Origin: Saprospiraceae bacterium
GTDB lineage: Bacteria; Bacteroidota; Bacteroidia; Chitinophagales; Saprospiraceae
NCBI GenBank assembly: GCA_016710625.1
Contig: JADJVK010000055.1
Location: 1 to 64,000, forward strand
DNA length: 64,000 bases
Direction: 5' to 3'
Part shown: positions 36,438-47,597 of the stretch, piece after piece
How positions within the stretch are numbered: position 1 is the stretch's first letter
How the letters are laid out: each line of letters opens with the position of its first letter
The notes under the pieces: generated by a model
What the model was told of the DNA's origin: nothing
Database searches by the model: none
Seen by the model: the letters and a program-made list of their open reading frames with translations, nothing else
Made by a program: the position numbers and the translations under genes

Positions 36438-37019
36438 TTACTCCACAATCGATCTAAAAGTTAAATTGATTCTTGGACCTACGTCTAGCTTTGTTTTGGG
36501 TAAACGATGCCACCAAAATGTCTGGGTAGTGCCTTTCATTTCAAGCAAACTGCCTGATTCTAGTACAATTGAAATTACATTTTTTTTCGTTTTGTGTTTG
36601 AAACCGAATTTTCGGGTGGCACCAAATGTGAGGGAAGCAATTGAAGAATTTTTTTCGATTTTCTTTTCGTCATCACTATGCCAAGCCATTCCTTCCTCCC
36701 CATTGTGGTATAAATTGCAAAGGCATGAATTGTATTTTGCACCAGTATATTTTTCAACCAATAACTTTAATTCATGCAATTCCGCTGTCCATTTCAGGGC
36801 TTTTTTAGTTATTTTGGAATAAGTATATTCAAATTCGAGATCACCATACCATGCAACTTTTCTTTTGGTGACGAAATGTTTGCCAAAAATATATGCTTCA
36901 TCATTTTTCCAATCAATTTGATGGAGTAATTTATCGTAAAATATTTGAGCAGCTTGTGCTTCCATTATTTTTCCAAAATAATATACTTCCCCATCAAATG
37001 GCAATAAATTTTCTAGCAT
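36438..37019 (-). CDS. alkB: AlkB-type alpha-ketoglutarate-dependent dioxygenase
   Basis: This Fe(II)/2-oxoglutarate enzyme is predicted to repair alkylated DNA bases by oxidative demethylation. The iron ligands are in GMAWHSDDE (His and Asp) and FWWHRLPK (His); the 2-oxoglutarate Arg is in RINLTFR. Supporting blocks are YNSCLCNLYHNGEEGMAWH and ASLTFGATRKFGFKHK. The 193 residues and the order of motifs match the ALKBH2/3-like bacterial group. It is on the same strand as the DUF3667 gene upstream, 3 bp apart; the pairing is probably incidental. Confidence 0.92.
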   Translation of the reverse strand: MLENLLPFDGEVYYFGKIMEAQAAQIFYDKLLHQIDWKNDEAYIFGKHFVTKRKVAWYGDLEFEYTYSKITKKALKWTAELHELKLLVEKYTGAKYNSCLCNLYHNGEEGMAWHSDDEKKIEKNSSIASLTFGATRKFGFKHKTKKNVISIVLESGSLLEMKGTTQTFWWHRLPKTKLDVGPRINLTFRSIVE

Positions 37020-37022
37020 AAT

Positions 37023-37767
37023 CTATTTTGTTGACAATATCATGGATCCTAAAAAGTAGCTAATCATTAACATTCCTGCAAATCCAAAAATAGTAATCAA
37101 AATTGACTTCAAAATGGTCATAGAACTTGGATTTCTATTTTTAAATAGTTGGTAATACATAAAAATTACAAGTGGTACATAGATATAAAACAGATTGAAA
37201 TCTGGAAAAAATTGATTCCAAATTGGAAAAATGAAGCACGAAATAATCGTTAAATTTGAAAAAATAAATTGATTGATATAAAACTGTTCCCAAAAATATA
37301 ATTTCATATTTCTAAAAAACAAATAGGAAAAAAATTGTAAAAGGTATAATGCCAATAATCGTTAAATATTGCTTCAAATTCTTATACAAGAATGCAAAAG
37401 CAAACCCACTTTTATACCCAATTGTTAATGGCGAATCCACATGGTTTATTTCATGAGTAGAGTTTGCAGTTTCTCCATGATTTCCAAAAAACAGGTTGAT
37501 TATATAAATGAAAATAGCTGTACTCAATACCAAATAGGCAAAAATATTAAAGAAACGTACCCGCTTTCCATCCAAATAATCAAATATCAAACTCGGTTTC
37601 CATATTGTTTGCAGATTGTATAAAAATCCTTTGTCAAAATGGATGATATTATGCTGCACATCATGCACAGCATGATGAAAACTTAATCGATGAGTATCTG
37701 CTTTTTGCCCACATTCTTTGCAAAAATTACCCTCCAAAATTTCATTACAATTCAAACAATTATTCAT
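37023..37767 (-). CDS. DUF3667 membrane protein (frameshift near 37320)
   Basis: It opens with a zinc-ribbon-like block (CLNCNEILEGNFCKECGQKAD), then RLSFHHAVHDVQHNIIHFDK and FLYNLQTIWKPSLIFDYLDGKR, the DUF3667 signature of Bacteroidota. Hydrophobic helices follow (FAYLVLSTAIFIYIINLFF, LTIIGIIPFTIFFL). The first frame ends at 37312. The other resumes with SYLFFRNMKLYFWEQFYI and further helices to 37023. The switch lies in T-rich sequence around 37315-37335, consistent with a one-base homopolymer error. The joined protein is about 247 residues with four or five membrane segments; its function is unknown. Confidence 0.82.
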
Positions 37768-37954
37768 AAAAAACTGCAGATTTTTCGATTTTCACACAAG
37801 ATAAATGTTGCAGCACAATTTTTCAAAAAAACTGTAAAACAATAAAAAAACAAACTACTTACAAACCAAATATCCAATTTTTCACGAAAGTTATTTTTGA
37901 TTTTTTAAATGAATTCAATAAATCTAATTATTTGAAAATGAAATCAATATATAT

Positions 37955-38314
37955 CTAATTATCTTTAGCACCTTGATTAATCCAAGCCTCTATCTTACTT
38001 ATATCACAATCTGACAATTTATCTCCAACTTTAGGCATAGGAGAAAACCCAGCTTCTCTTTTGATTGCCCATAATAATTTTTTTTGATCAACTAAAAATT
38101 TGGTAACACTATAGGTTTCTAAAGGCACTAAATCATTACTTGAATGACATCCAGAAGTAAGGCAGGTGCTAGATTTGTAAATTGCAACGATATTTTTTGA
38201 AAAAGACATGTCCGTTGTGAAACAAGGATTGGTTGTTTCTTTTTTACAGGATAAAATTGAAATAAAGAGTGTAAATGAGAACATTAATGAAAGTTTAATT
38301 GTTAATCTAGTCAT
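37955..38314 (-). CDS. Heme-binding-like lipoprotein
   Basis: A lipoprotein signal (LFISILSCKKE, lipid Cys near 23) precedes a short domain with SSTCLTSGCHSSNDLVPLET and SPMPKVGDKLSDCDISKIEA followed by WINQGAKDN. The pattern (an SxCxxxxCHS motif, then a Met-Pro loop and a terminal helix) is that of the cytochrome-c-like domains of Bacteroidota and Planctomycetes lipoproteins. The spacing C-x4-CH differs from classic CxxCH, so heme attachment is probable but not certain. No partner gene is seen. The 187-bp region between it and the DUF3667 gene is featureless. Confidence 0.7.
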   Translation of the reverse strand: MTRLTIKLSLMFSFTLFISILSCKKETTNPCFTTDMSFSKNIVAIYKSSTCLTSGCHSSNDLVPLETYSVTKFLVDQKKLLWAIKREAGFSPMPKVGDKLSDCDISKIEAWINQGAKDN

Positions 38315-38388
38315 AATGATAGTTTTAAAAGTTATTTAATAATCAAAGATAATTTAAAAATTGAATTATTTTATTAAATTAATATCTA

Positions 38389-39009
38389 ATGAAAAATGAA
38401 TCAGCTAATTACAGACTATTTGGATATTTTGATGACAATAGCAATTTAACTTTTTTAAAAGGTTTTTTTGACAAAAAAGGAATCAATTATAAACTTACAA
38501 AAATTAACTCTATCATAGATCCATTGATTTTAGGCCAGTTCTTAGAGCCCAAATATCAATTAGAAATACCTTCAGAACATTATGTTGAATCGATAGAATT
38601 ATTTAATACTGAAATGGAAAAAACTTTTTCAGCTGAGGATATCAATCAACACATTATGAACACGATGAGTGAGGAAGATTTATTTAATACCCTAACCAAT
38701 GGAACTGATCCTGAAGCTGCTTTTATAGCCAATAAAATCTTAAGAAATAGAGGAGTGGATATTAATGAACATATGAGGCAGTTAAAAATTCTAAATAATT
38801 TTGACGGCAAAACAACATCAGATTTGGATGAAAAAAACAGAAAATCATTTAACTTTTGGTTTATTATTATTCTAATTGTTATTTGCAATTTATTTTTTAA
38901 TTCATTTCCTATAATACTCAAATTCAGCCATTTAAAATCTTTACGTCAATTTTCAATGTTATTTTTTTTCCAAATCTCATCTACTATTTTTAACCATTCT
39001 TTATCATGA
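38389..39009 (+). CDS. Hypothetical membrane-tailed protein (DUF2007-like N-terminus)
   Basis: The first 80 residues (FGYFDDNSNLTFLKGFFDKK, then an EIPSEHYVESIELF strand-helix) resemble the ferredoxin-like DUF2007 layout of small signal-transducing proteins, though the match is weak. A helical middle (MNTMSEEDLFNTLTNGTDPE, AAFIANKILRNRGVDI) and one C-terminal membrane helix (SFNFWFIIILIVICNLFF) follow. The last 21 codons run over the convergent gene at 38946-39296, so the natural stop is probably earlier, with a small indel just after the helix. The family is not firmly recognised. Confidence 0.6.
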   Translation: MKNESANYRLFGYFDDNSNLTFLKGFFDKKGINYKLTKINSIIDPLILGQFLEPKYQLEIPSEHYVESIELFNTEMEKTFSAEDINQHIMNTMSEEDLFNTLTNGTDPEAAFIANKILRNRGVDINEHMRQLKILNNFDGKTTSDLDEKNRKSFNFWFIIILIVICNLFFNSFPIILKFSHLKSLRQFSMLFFFQISSTIFNHSLS

Positions 39010-39296
39010 GAAATTGTAGATTGTGAAGGAATATGGAATAGATAGACCCCATTTTTGCCTTGCCTAATCTCTATATCTTTAAACTCTTTTCCCAACAGAA
39101 ATGCCAAATCGGTATCAACAATTGTGTCTAAAAACCTATTTCGATGATCGCTTCTTACTTCATATAACTTTTTGATTCCCATATTTTTAAGAAAAGTAAA
39201 AATACTATCATCATCAACAAATTGAAAATCATCTTCTGGAAGCGAAATAAAATAATCTTCATCCAAATACCTAAAATGCACTTCTTTTATTTTCAT
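38946..39296 (-). CDS. Hypothetical cytosolic protein
   Basis: The 116-residue acidic protein has no signal or membrane segment (MKIKEVHFRYLDEDYFISLP, FLLGKEFKDIEIRQGKNG, WLKIVDEIWKKNNIEN). I do not recognise the family. It is convergent with, and partly overlapped by, the tail of the gene before it. The coding pattern is continuous, so I consider it real, but there is no functional clue. Confidence 0.55.
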   Translation of the reverse strand: MKIKEVHFRYLDEDYFISLPEDDFQFVDDDSIFTFLKNMGIKKLYEVRSDHRNRFLDTIVDTDLAFLLGKEFKDIEIRQGKNGVYLFHIPSQSTISHDKEWLKIVDEIWKKNNIEN

Positions 39297-39404
39297 AGCA
39301 TAAAATTAAATATTCTTAAAACATATTAGTAAAAATATTATATTAAAGTCTTGCAAATTTTTAATAGAAACAATAGTATATTGCACTGACAAAAAATATG
39401 AAAT

Positions 39405-42400
39405 ATGAATCTAAAGCACTTGATCCTAATTGCATTTGCATTTTTAATGCCTTCTGTTATATTTACCCAAAATCTTGATTTTACCTTTACAATTTCCAAT
39501 TCTAATTGTTCCTCTGATGGTGAAATTACTATTAATGTAACTGGCGGTAAAGCTCCTTTTTGCTACGATATTAGTTCATGCCCGAATTGCTATACTTGCA
39601 TCAATCAAAACACCTATACTTTCAAAGGATTACCTGCTGGAAATCATATAATTACAGTAAGTGACAATAGTGTTCCACAACAAAAAATTACGAAAACAAT
39701 TACTATCGGTGGGAATTATAAATTGCCATCCATTTATTCTACATCAAATAAAGGAATCGTAACTGCAATTGCAAAAGATGGAAAAAGACCCTATCAATAT
39801 TCAATATCAACTGATAATGGAAAAACATTTTCGACCCCCACAATCTGATTCTATTTTCACTGGAATTTGTGGTAAATATTGTGTGAGAGTGATTGATAAT
39901 TGCGGAAATTTCACGTCATATTGCTCTGAAGTTTATACTTTATTAAAATTTATCACAAATTGTAAAGAGCTGAATGGCAACTATTTGGTTAGTATTGATA
40001 CAATAAAAGGATACCCTGGAAGTGGAATTTATAAAAATCTAAAATTTGTGAATAACACCGATACTATTTCTATAGACAACCCATCTTTAAAAAAGGATTA
40101 TACAATAAAAGTTGGATGTAATTGGAAAGCAATCTTAGAAGATAATTGTGGAAACATTGTCTCAGATTTTATTTCTTGTAATATATTAGATTTTACTATT
40201 AATTGTGTTAACACAAAGGATAGTACTTTAAATATCAAAATATTTTCTGGCACACCACCTTTCAAAAGATATTATTATGTAGGTGATACGACAACCATTA
40301 AATTCAATAATTCAGATGATTTCACTAAAGTTCCCTTTACTATTGGAAAAAATCTAACAATAAGAGTAACAGATAATTGTGGCAATATAAAAGAGAAAAT
40401 TGTACAATATTTAAGTTTCAATGTTGAAATAAGTTGCTCAGATACAACTATGAATATAGGAACAAGTTCAAATTATACTGTAGATTTTAATTGCACATCT
40501 TGTACTCCAAATAAGTCTTATAAAATTCTGAATGGAGGTCCTTTAACAATTAAAGGATTTACTTTACCTTACAAATTCACAGCAACTGATACCTGTAAGG
40601 AAACCGTAAATGCCACCATATATAATGAGCCAAAATTAAATTTAACCTTAGGTTGCGGAAGAGTAACTGGTGTTGTCACATTGAGATTTGAAGGAGATAA
40701 CAAATTTGTAAAACTATTTGCTATTGTTACATCTTCAACATATAGAGTTTATGATTCGAAAAATGTTTTAATAGCTACTAACAACTCAGGTATTTTTACT
40801 GGTTTAAACGTTGGTGATTACTTTTTGGAAGCAGAATGTCCCATATATGGTAAATTAAAAGAGTCTTTTTCTTTGAAGCCCCAACCATTGGATTTTAGAG
40901 CTGGAATCACCACCAAAAATTAAAAAATGGGACTTGTCAGAAAGTTTATAATGTAAAGACAGTTGGAGCAAGTCAGTTGAAAATCGAAAACATTACAGAT
41001 AATGTTTTAGAACAAATGAAAGGAACACTTTTACCAAACGGTACTTTTATTGGAAATGCTTATCTCGATCCATTATTGAAATATAGAATTTTCAGTGACA
41101 ATGGATGTTTGGATACAACCTTTGTTTTACCATCAATTCCTGCACAAAATCTAGATTGGGAACGTCCAAAATGCCCTTCAGAAGGTGATTTACAACTTTC
41201 TGGAGCTTTACCTTTAACATGGTGGTATGATTGGGGGAAGACAAATGCTCCTGTTATCATTCAAAATAATGACAATGGATTTTATACTTTAGATTGTACC
41301 TATAATCCTTTTTCTAATCCACCTTGTAGTCCAAATAGTACTGGAAAATATTTGGGATTAGTGCCAGGATCGAAACACAAAGCTTATTTATATATCAATT
41401 CCGAAGAAGGAAGTTTGGCAAAAACAAATAATTATGGACCACTTTGTCCAATAGATTCCGTAGAATTTAATTTCAAACCAGAAAATTATAAAGCCCCAGA
41501 TTCTATCACTGTAAATTATTTCAATTGCAATGGACAAGATGGCACTTTATTTTTAGAAGTGAAAAATGGGGAAAAACCTTATAAGTACCAGATTGTAGAT
41601 TGTAGTACAAAAAATGTAATTCAAGAAAAGTCAGACTCTTCGAATCAAGTTACTTTCAGTAATATAAAAAATGGAATTTATTGTTTTATCGTTGAAGACA
41701 AATGTGGCAATACGATAGATTCTAAAAAAGATCAATTGTTGGCACCCGATTTTCTAACAAAAATAGAAAATGTTGATTGCGATAAAAAAACTGTTAAACT
41801 CTCCACATCAAAATTCAATGGTGCCAACTATTCGTGGAGTGATTTCAAAACGAATCAGGTATTATATTCTGGAAATGGTTTTTCAGAATTAACCACCAAT
41901 GTTTTAAACGATTCCACATATATATTATTAGAAATCAAATTTAATAATTGTGTTATATTTTTAGATACAATTTTGGTGGAAGCACAAAATAAACCTTCTT
42001 TTGATATTAAAATTGGAAACATAATTGATTGTAAAGCAAATATTTATATTGAAAAAATCAAAATAAACGAACCCTACAAATTATCTTGGAACAATGGATT
42101 TACTACTGATTCCATTTTAGTCCAAAATGGAAATTGGATTTGTAATTTGACAGATAAGTATGGCTGCACAGCTCAGCAAAATATTAATGTTCAAATTAAT
42201 GAGCCTGTGGTTGTAATTGATACAGTTCTTTATGAAAATTGTACTGGAAAATTGAATGCAAAAATTAGTGGTGGAACTCAACCCTACACCTTCATTTGGT
42301 CAACAGGTAATACATCGTTACAAATTGATAGTTTGCCAAATGGTACATACAGCATTACCACAACCGATGCAAATGGCTGCAAATCAAGTACTTCAAAGAA

Positions 42401-43115
42401 TATTGCTATCAATCCAATTCCGCTGAAAATAGAATTATCAAATGATAATGATTCTTGCTCACAAAAATTATTTGTTTCTAAAAGCTCAAATATTACTAAA
42501 ATTATTTGGAACAATCAATCAACAAAGGATACCATAATTGCAAATTCAAGTGGAAGTTACAAATTGCAATATACTGATAAAAATGGTTGTAATGGAGCAG
42601 ATTCTGTGAATATCAACATCAATACTCCTTCCATAAATTTCACTGTAAATCAATCTGATACGTGTAATACTATACTGAATTGGACAATAAATGGGGGTGT
42701 TGCACCTTATAAAATTATTTGGGCAGATGGCCAAATTACTACTACTAACCAAAGGTTTATTCAATTAGGAAAAAATTATCAATATCAATTAGTGGACAAT
42801 CGAGGTTGTGTTCTAAAAGATAGCATTTCTTCAGGCGAAAAGGCAGAAACTTTTATTATTTACAATGCCATTTCACCAAATAAAGATGGGGTAAATGATG
42901 TATTTTATATTAAAGGGATTGAAAATTTTCCACAAAATAAGGTCTCGATTTTTAACAGATGGGGTCACTTAATTCAATCCTACGAAAATTACAAAAATGA
43001 TACTGGTTGGAAAGGATTATGGAATAATGAAGCTGTGCCCAATGGTACCTATTTTTATATTGTTGAATTACCTTGTCAAGGTAAAATACAAAGTGGATAT
43101 ATCGAAGTACGTTAA
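39405..43115 (+). CDS. Very large SprB/gliding-type surface protein with T9SS type B sorting domain (two frameshifts)
   Basis: Three open segments form one secreted protein of about 1,236 residues. A signal peptide (LILIAFAFLMPSVIFTQ) leads into Cys-rich beta-sandwich repeats: NCSSDGEITINVTGGKAPFC early, then DNCGNFTSYC, DNCGNIVSDF, DNCGNIKEKI and, near the end, GGTQPYTFIWSTGNTS and NGTYSITTTDANGC, typical of SprB-like adhesins. The C-terminus is the gliding-motility-associated/type B T9SS domain (AISPNKDGVNDVFYIKGIEN, NRWGHLIQSYENY). Breaks: an extra C near 39836-39840 (STPQSDSIFTG is restored) and an extra base near 40922 (TTKN-KNGTCQKVYN). It should be exported by T9SS to the cell surface. 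Confidence 0.9.
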
Positions 43116-43134
43116 TATTCAGGAACAAAAAAAA

Positions 43135-43584
43135 TTATATCTTCCAGACTTTAATTGCATCCCAAAGTTGTTTTTTCAACATTTGGTTGTTGTTGATTTC
43201 TGAAATCGGATCGGTTTTAATAATTATTTGTTTGTGCACATTGAAAATATGATATTTGGGTAAGTTGATATTCAGATTTAAAAAATCTGGATTCACTCCC
43301 ATCAAAATATATTTTTTAGCATTCAAATCTTTTATATAAAAATTTGAATCTATTGTTGAGTTATATGTTTTTGTTTCTTTCTCAAAGTCAATATTTACCG
43401 CTTTTAGAATTTGAATTAATAATGATTTTAAATTCTCATCTAATGCTTCATTCAAAATAATGACAACTTTGATATCCTTTTCTTCATCTGATAACATGGT
43501 ATTGACATCAACGGGCTCATTTGGAGCAAATAAAACAAAATCAAGTAAACTATTTTCCAAAATATTATTCTGTTTTGAATGCAA
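43135..43584 (-). CDS. Hypothetical protein
   Basis: The 149-residue cytosolic protein has an N-terminal acidic part and an alternating alpha/beta C-terminal part (VVIILNEALDENLKSLLIQI, YILMGVNPDFLNLNINLP, ending MLKKQLWDAIKVWKI). The tail (KKxLWxxIK) and middle recall small Bacteroidota proteins sometimes annotated as DNA polymerase III psi-like, but I cannot support that name. It is convergent with the large adhesin gene. Confidence 0.5.
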   Translation of the reverse strand: MHSKQNNILENSLLDFVLFAPNEPVDVNTMLSDEEKDIKVVIILNEALDENLKSLLIQILKAVNIDFEKETKTYNSTIDSNFYIKDLNAKKYILMGVNPDFLNLNINLPKYHIFNVHKQIIIKTDPISEINNNQMLKKQLWDAIKVWKI

Positions 43585-43653
43585 ATTACATCAAATTAAA
43601 AAATTATTATCATTAAATTAGTATTTTCTAAGAATTATTAGCGTAAAGTTCTT

Positions 43654-43661
43654 TATATTTG
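43654..43661 (+). promoter_or_regulatory. Candidate Bacteroidota -7 element for ilvE
   Basis: TATATTTG fits the TAnnTTTG consensus and lies 14 bases before the ilvE start at 43676. A clear -33 TTG partner is not visible, and the implied leader is very short. Confidence 0.4.
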
Positions 43662-43675
43662 TAAAAATTTTGGCT

Positions 43676-44746
43676 ATGAAATATAACATTGATGTTCATC
43701 CAGTAAAATCCTCAAGAATCAATGAAGTCGATTTTTCTAACCTTCCTTTCGGTAGAATTTTTTCGGACCACATGTTCACTGCAGACTATATTAATGGGGA
43801 ATGGACAAATATACAAATAATTCCATTTCAAAACTTTAGTTTTCACCCTGCAAATTTAGCATTGCATTATGGTCAATCCATCTTTGAAGGAATGAAAGCG
43901 ACCAAAACGGTGGATGGAACACCTGTTTTATTCAGACCAGCGATGCATAGTCATAGAATCAATGCATCTGCTCATCGATTGTGTATGCCAGATTTTCCAG
44001 AAGATTTGTTTCTTCAAGCTTTACACGAACTTATTGCTTTAGATAGCGAATGGATTCCAACTAGTCCGGGTAGTGCATTATATATTAGACCATATATGTT
44101 TGCGACGGGTGAATTTATTGGCGTTCAAGCATCAGATACTTACAAATTTGTAATTTTCACTTGTCCAGTAGGTCCTTACTACAGTAAACCAGTAAGACTT
44201 TGGGTAGAAGAAAAATATGTAAGAGCTGTAGATGGTGGTGTTGGAGAAGCAAAATGTGCTGGTAATTATGCTGCATCTTTATATCCTGCAAAAATTGCAA
44301 AAGAGAAAGGATATGATCAAGTAATGTGGATGGATGCTCACGAATTCAAGTATATTCAAGAAGCAGGCACCATGAATTTCATGTTTGTTATTGATGGGAA
44401 AGTAATTACTCCTGCTACTGATGGTTCTATTTTGAAAGGTATCACAAGAGACACTATTTTAAAAATACTAACTTATAAAGGTATTCCATTTGAAGAAAGA
44501 AAAGTAGCAATAACTGAGTTAGTGGATGCTTACAAAAATGGTACTTTACAAGAAGCTTTCGGCGTAGGAACAGCAGCAGTTGTTATTGGAGTTGAAGACA
44601 TTACTTATAGAGATTTGGTGATGAAAATTCCACCGATGAACATAGGTAAAATGCTAAAAGAAGAAATAGAAAACATCCGTACTGGAAGAATTGAAGATAA
44701 AATGGGTTGGCTCGAGCCAGTTAAAACGGTAGAAGCAGCAGTATAA
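43676..44746 (+). CDS. ilvE: Branched-chain amino acid aminotransferase
   Basis: This PLP enzyme transfers the amino group in the last step of Ile, Leu and Val synthesis or the first step of their breakdown. Fold-type IV motifs are present: ALHYGQSIFEGMKA, YIRPYMFATGEFIGVQ, the PLP-Lys region GGVGEAKCAGNYAASLYPAK, MWMDAHEFKYIQEAGTMNFM and GITRDTILKI. The 356 residues match the eukaryote-like BCAT2 group common in Bacteroidota. ATG at 43676 is preferred over TTG at 43670. The PaiB-like gene follows after about 20 bp. Confidence 0.95.
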   Translation: MKYNIDVHPVKSSRINEVDFSNLPFGRIFSDHMFTADYINGEWTNIQIIPFQNFSFHPANLALHYGQSIFEGMKATKTVDGTPVLFRPAMHSHRINASAHRLCMPDFPEDLFLQALHELIALDSEWIPTSPGSALYIRPYMFATGEFIGVQASDTYKFVIFTCPVGPYYSKPVRLWVEEKYVRAVDGGVGEAKCAGNYAASLYPAKIAKEKGYDQVMWMDAHEFKYIQEAGTMNFMFVIDGKVITPATDGSILKGITRDTILKILTYKGIPFEERKVAITELVDAYKNGTLQEAFGVGTAAVVIGVEDITYRDLVMKIPPMNIGKMLKEEIENIRTGRIEDKMGWLEPVKTVEAAV

Positions 44747-44766
44747 ATTGATTTAATTTATTCTAT

Positions 44767-45381
44767 ATGTATATTTCACCAACCAATCTACCAGACGAAT
44801 GGTCTGATATAGAAGGTTTTATAAAAAAATATAATTTTGCAACTGTAATTACTACTTTGCCAAATGGTGAAATTACTGCGACACATTTGCCTGTAAATGT
44901 TATTCATGAAGATGGCAAATCTATCTTACAAGGTCATGTATCGAAAGCAAATAATCAATATGCTTCTATAATTGATCATGATGTGCTTTTGATTTTTATG
45001 GCTGGCCATCATTATATTTCTCCAAGTTGGTACACTCATAGGAATGCACCAACTTGGAATTATGTTTCCATTCATGTTCATGGCAAAGGGAAAAAATTGG
45101 ATGGAGAAAAACTAATCAAACATTTGGATGATTTGATGAATCAACATGAACAGTTCGTTGAAAATCCACAAAGAATGGAAGATATTCCCGAAAATGTTTT
45201 AAAAGTAGATTTAAGAGGGGTATTGGGTTTCGAAATAGAAATTACAAAAATTGAAGCATCCTATAAATTATCTCAAAATCGGGATGATGTAAGTTACCAA
45301 AATATCATTAAGAATTTAGAAACAATCAATTCTGACAACAGCAATTTCATTGCTAATGAAATGAAAATCAGACGACCATGA
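44767..45381 (+). CDS. PaiB-family FMN-binding protein
   Basis: The 204-residue protein is related to Bacillus PaiB: ATVITTLPNGEITATHLPVN, ILQGHVSKANNQYASI, VLLIFMAGHHYISPSWY and, at the end, VLGFEIEITKIEASYKLSQN. PaiB proteins have an FMN-binding split barrel and were named as negative regulators; an enzymatic flavin role is as likely. No PaiA acetyltransferase is next to it. It overlaps the lnt start by 4 bp (ATGA), so the two are cotranscribed. Confidence 0.88.
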   Translation: MYISPTNLPDEWSDIEGFIKKYNFATVITTLPNGEITATHLPVNVIHEDGKSILQGHVSKANNQYASIIDHDVLLIFMAGHHYISPSWYTHRNAPTWNYVSIHVHGKGKKLDGEKLIKHLDDLMNQHEQFVENPQRMEDIPENVLKVDLRGVLGFEIEITKIEASYKLSQNRDDVSYQNIIKNLETINSDNSNFIANEMKIRRP

Positions 45382-47196
45382 AGTGGAAAGTAGTCTCCAT
45401 CTCCCTGATCATTATTTTGATTTGTAGCTATTTGATGTACCAGCATAGCCTTTGGACTTGGTATTCCCTACCCTTTTTTTTAGCTTTTTGGACAATCATA
45501 TTTTCTTTAAAATCTAAAAAATTCCAACACCCTGACCAACCAAAATTCATCATTTTATCCACATTATCAGGCATTTGGCTTTCATTGGGATTTCCGGGTA
45601 TTACAGGATTTTCTCCTTTTTTATTCTAGGATTTATTCCATTATTTTATATAGCAGATTCCTTGATTAGTAAAAAAATGGGTATTAGAGCCTTTTGGTAT
45701 TACACCTATCATGCCTTAGTAATTTGGAACATTCTAACAACTTGGTGGGTCTCAAATTCTGTCTTAGCTCCCTCATTTATTGCTATTTTTCTGAATAGTT
45801 TTTTCATGAGCCTTCCATGGCTTGCCTTTTGGAAAATTCAACAAATTGACCGATTGAATAAATGGGTGAAACTCACCAGTATTTTGCCATTTTGGCTCAT
45901 TTTTGAATTTGTTCATTTGAAATGGGAAATCAGCTAGCCATGGCTTACTATTGGAAATGCTTGGGCATCAATATTTCCATTGGTTCAATGGTATCAATTC
46001 ACTGGTGTTCATGGAGGTACTATTTGGGTTTTTGTGGTGAATTTTATTTTATATGATATTTAAAACAAAACAATTTTAATCTCAGAAATGCAATATCCTC
46101 TTTTTCAACAATCAAAAAAAGTTGGTTTTTATTAGGTTTGGTCGTTCTTGTTCCAATAGTTTTTTCATTATTGCTTTATTATCAAAAAGAAGAAACCCCA
46201 ACCAAAACTGCAAATGTAATCGTAGTTCAACCAAACTACGAGCCGCATTATGAAAAATTTTCCATACCAGAAGAGCTTCAAGTACAACGATTTATCAATT
46301 TGATTGATGAAAAAATCGATGAAAAAACTGATTATGTTGTTTGCCCAGAAACGAGTTTTGAGAGAGTGGATGAATATGAAATTGGAGCAAATAATACCTT
46401 TGTTGATCTACAAAAATATTTTGAAAAACATCCTAACACCAGTTTAATTACTGGAATTGGTTCCTATAAATTTTTGAAGCCCAGTGAACCAACAAGAAGA
46501 TCGACAAGAATTCCAAAGCAAAATCCTGAAAGAAGATGGGAATCCTATAATGCAGCCGTGCAATTTCAGCAAAATAAATACAATCCTTACACTTTTTATC
46601 ATAAATCAAGGTTTGTTCCTGGGGCAGAAATGATGCCTTATCCCTTCATCTTTGGATTTTTACAGCCGATGTTCGATAAGTTTGGCGGAAGCATGGAAGG
46701 TTATGGCTCTCAGGAAGATAGAAGTGTATTTGAAAATAAAAAAGGATATAAAATTGCTCCTGCCATCTGTTTTGAGTCCATTTATGGTGATTTCATGAGA
46801 GGATTTTATAAAAATGGTGCAAATGCAATTTTCATTATGACCAATGATGGGTGGTGGAACAATACACCCGGATATCTGCAACACCATGCATTTGCAAGGC
46901 TTAGAGCAATTGAATCGCATCGATGGATTGCAAGATCTGCAAATACTGGTATCAGTTCCTTCATCGATACCAAAGGAAATTCTTATCAAGAGACCAATTA
47001 TGATGAAATGAAAGCCATCCGTCAGGATATTCCATTGTATGATAATTTAACCTTTTACACAAAATATGGAGACTGGGTTGTTTGGTTAGCAATTGGTGCT
47101 TATTCAATATTTTTATCCATCAATTATTTTAAGAAAAATTTTTATTCTTCCTGTTTTGGGTTGTTGTTTTGGCGTTTCTTTTATTTCTTTGTTTAG
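45378..47196 (+). CDS. lnt: Apolipoprotein N-acyltransferase (interrupted three times)
   Basis: Lnt adds the third acyl chain to lipoproteins in the inner membrane. N-terminal helices include SLGFPGITGFSPFF and the WEIS-x-PWLTIGNAWA motif. The nitrilase-like domain has the catalytic triad: Glu in VCPETSFE, Lys in TFYHKSRFVPGAE, Cys in PAICFESIYGD, with TNDGWWNNTPGYLQHHAFAR. Breaks: a missing T in a T run near 45618; an in-frame TAG at 45935-45937 where Trp (TGG) is expected; and a missing T near 46060 (DI-LKQNNFNLRNA). The family is essential in most Gram-negatives, so sequence error is likelier than loss. It overlaps the PaiB-like gene. Confidence 0.9.
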
Positions 47197-47342
47197 CGTT
47201 TTACGAATACCTTGGTTTGCCTTTCTGTTTTTTGGTTGTGTGCTGGTCTTGTTGGTTTCTTGGTTGAACGATTGTTTTCTCGGTAAGAGTGGGGTCTGCT
47301 AATTCGATCTTTTTTCGCTTATATTTGGAAGTCGTAGTTAAA

Positions 47343-47400
47343 AATATTGACAATATTAGAAAAAATAGGAGGTTTGTTTGAGCGCATCTTTGTCAATATT
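47343..47400. repeat. Inverted repeat AATATTGACAA ... TTGTCAATATT
   Basis: These are perfect 11-bp arms (47343-47353 and 47390-47400) with a 36-base spacer containing AGGAGG. They could be an operator, a structured RNA element or a mobile-element end. Confidence 0.6.
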
Positions 47401-47565
47401 CAATTATTCTCTTTCTTTTTCTGGGAAAATCTTGTGTGAATATAAAATTATTATTTTAACAATATCCTTTATCTTCTTGCTGGCGTTCTTTTTTTCTTGT
47501 TTTTTGTGGGTTAACTTGTTTTATGCTTTTAATATTATCTTAAAAGGCTTTGGTAATACAAAAAA

Positions 47566-47597
47566 AAAACGCTGGATTATTGATAACCCAGCGTTTT
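47566..47597. terminator. Hairpin terminator AAAACGCTGG/CCAGCGTTTT
   Basis: A 10-bp perfect stem with a 12-base loop, preceded by a long A run and ending in TTTT, acts on both strands as a Rho-independent terminator. It is about 370 bases past the lnt stop, with no gene between. Confidence 0.75.

Noticed and set aside
8292..45937. Recoding of TAG in this organism
   Set aside because: The two sites would need Lys/Gln and Trp respectively, and TAG terminates normal genes such as the ArsC-like gene.
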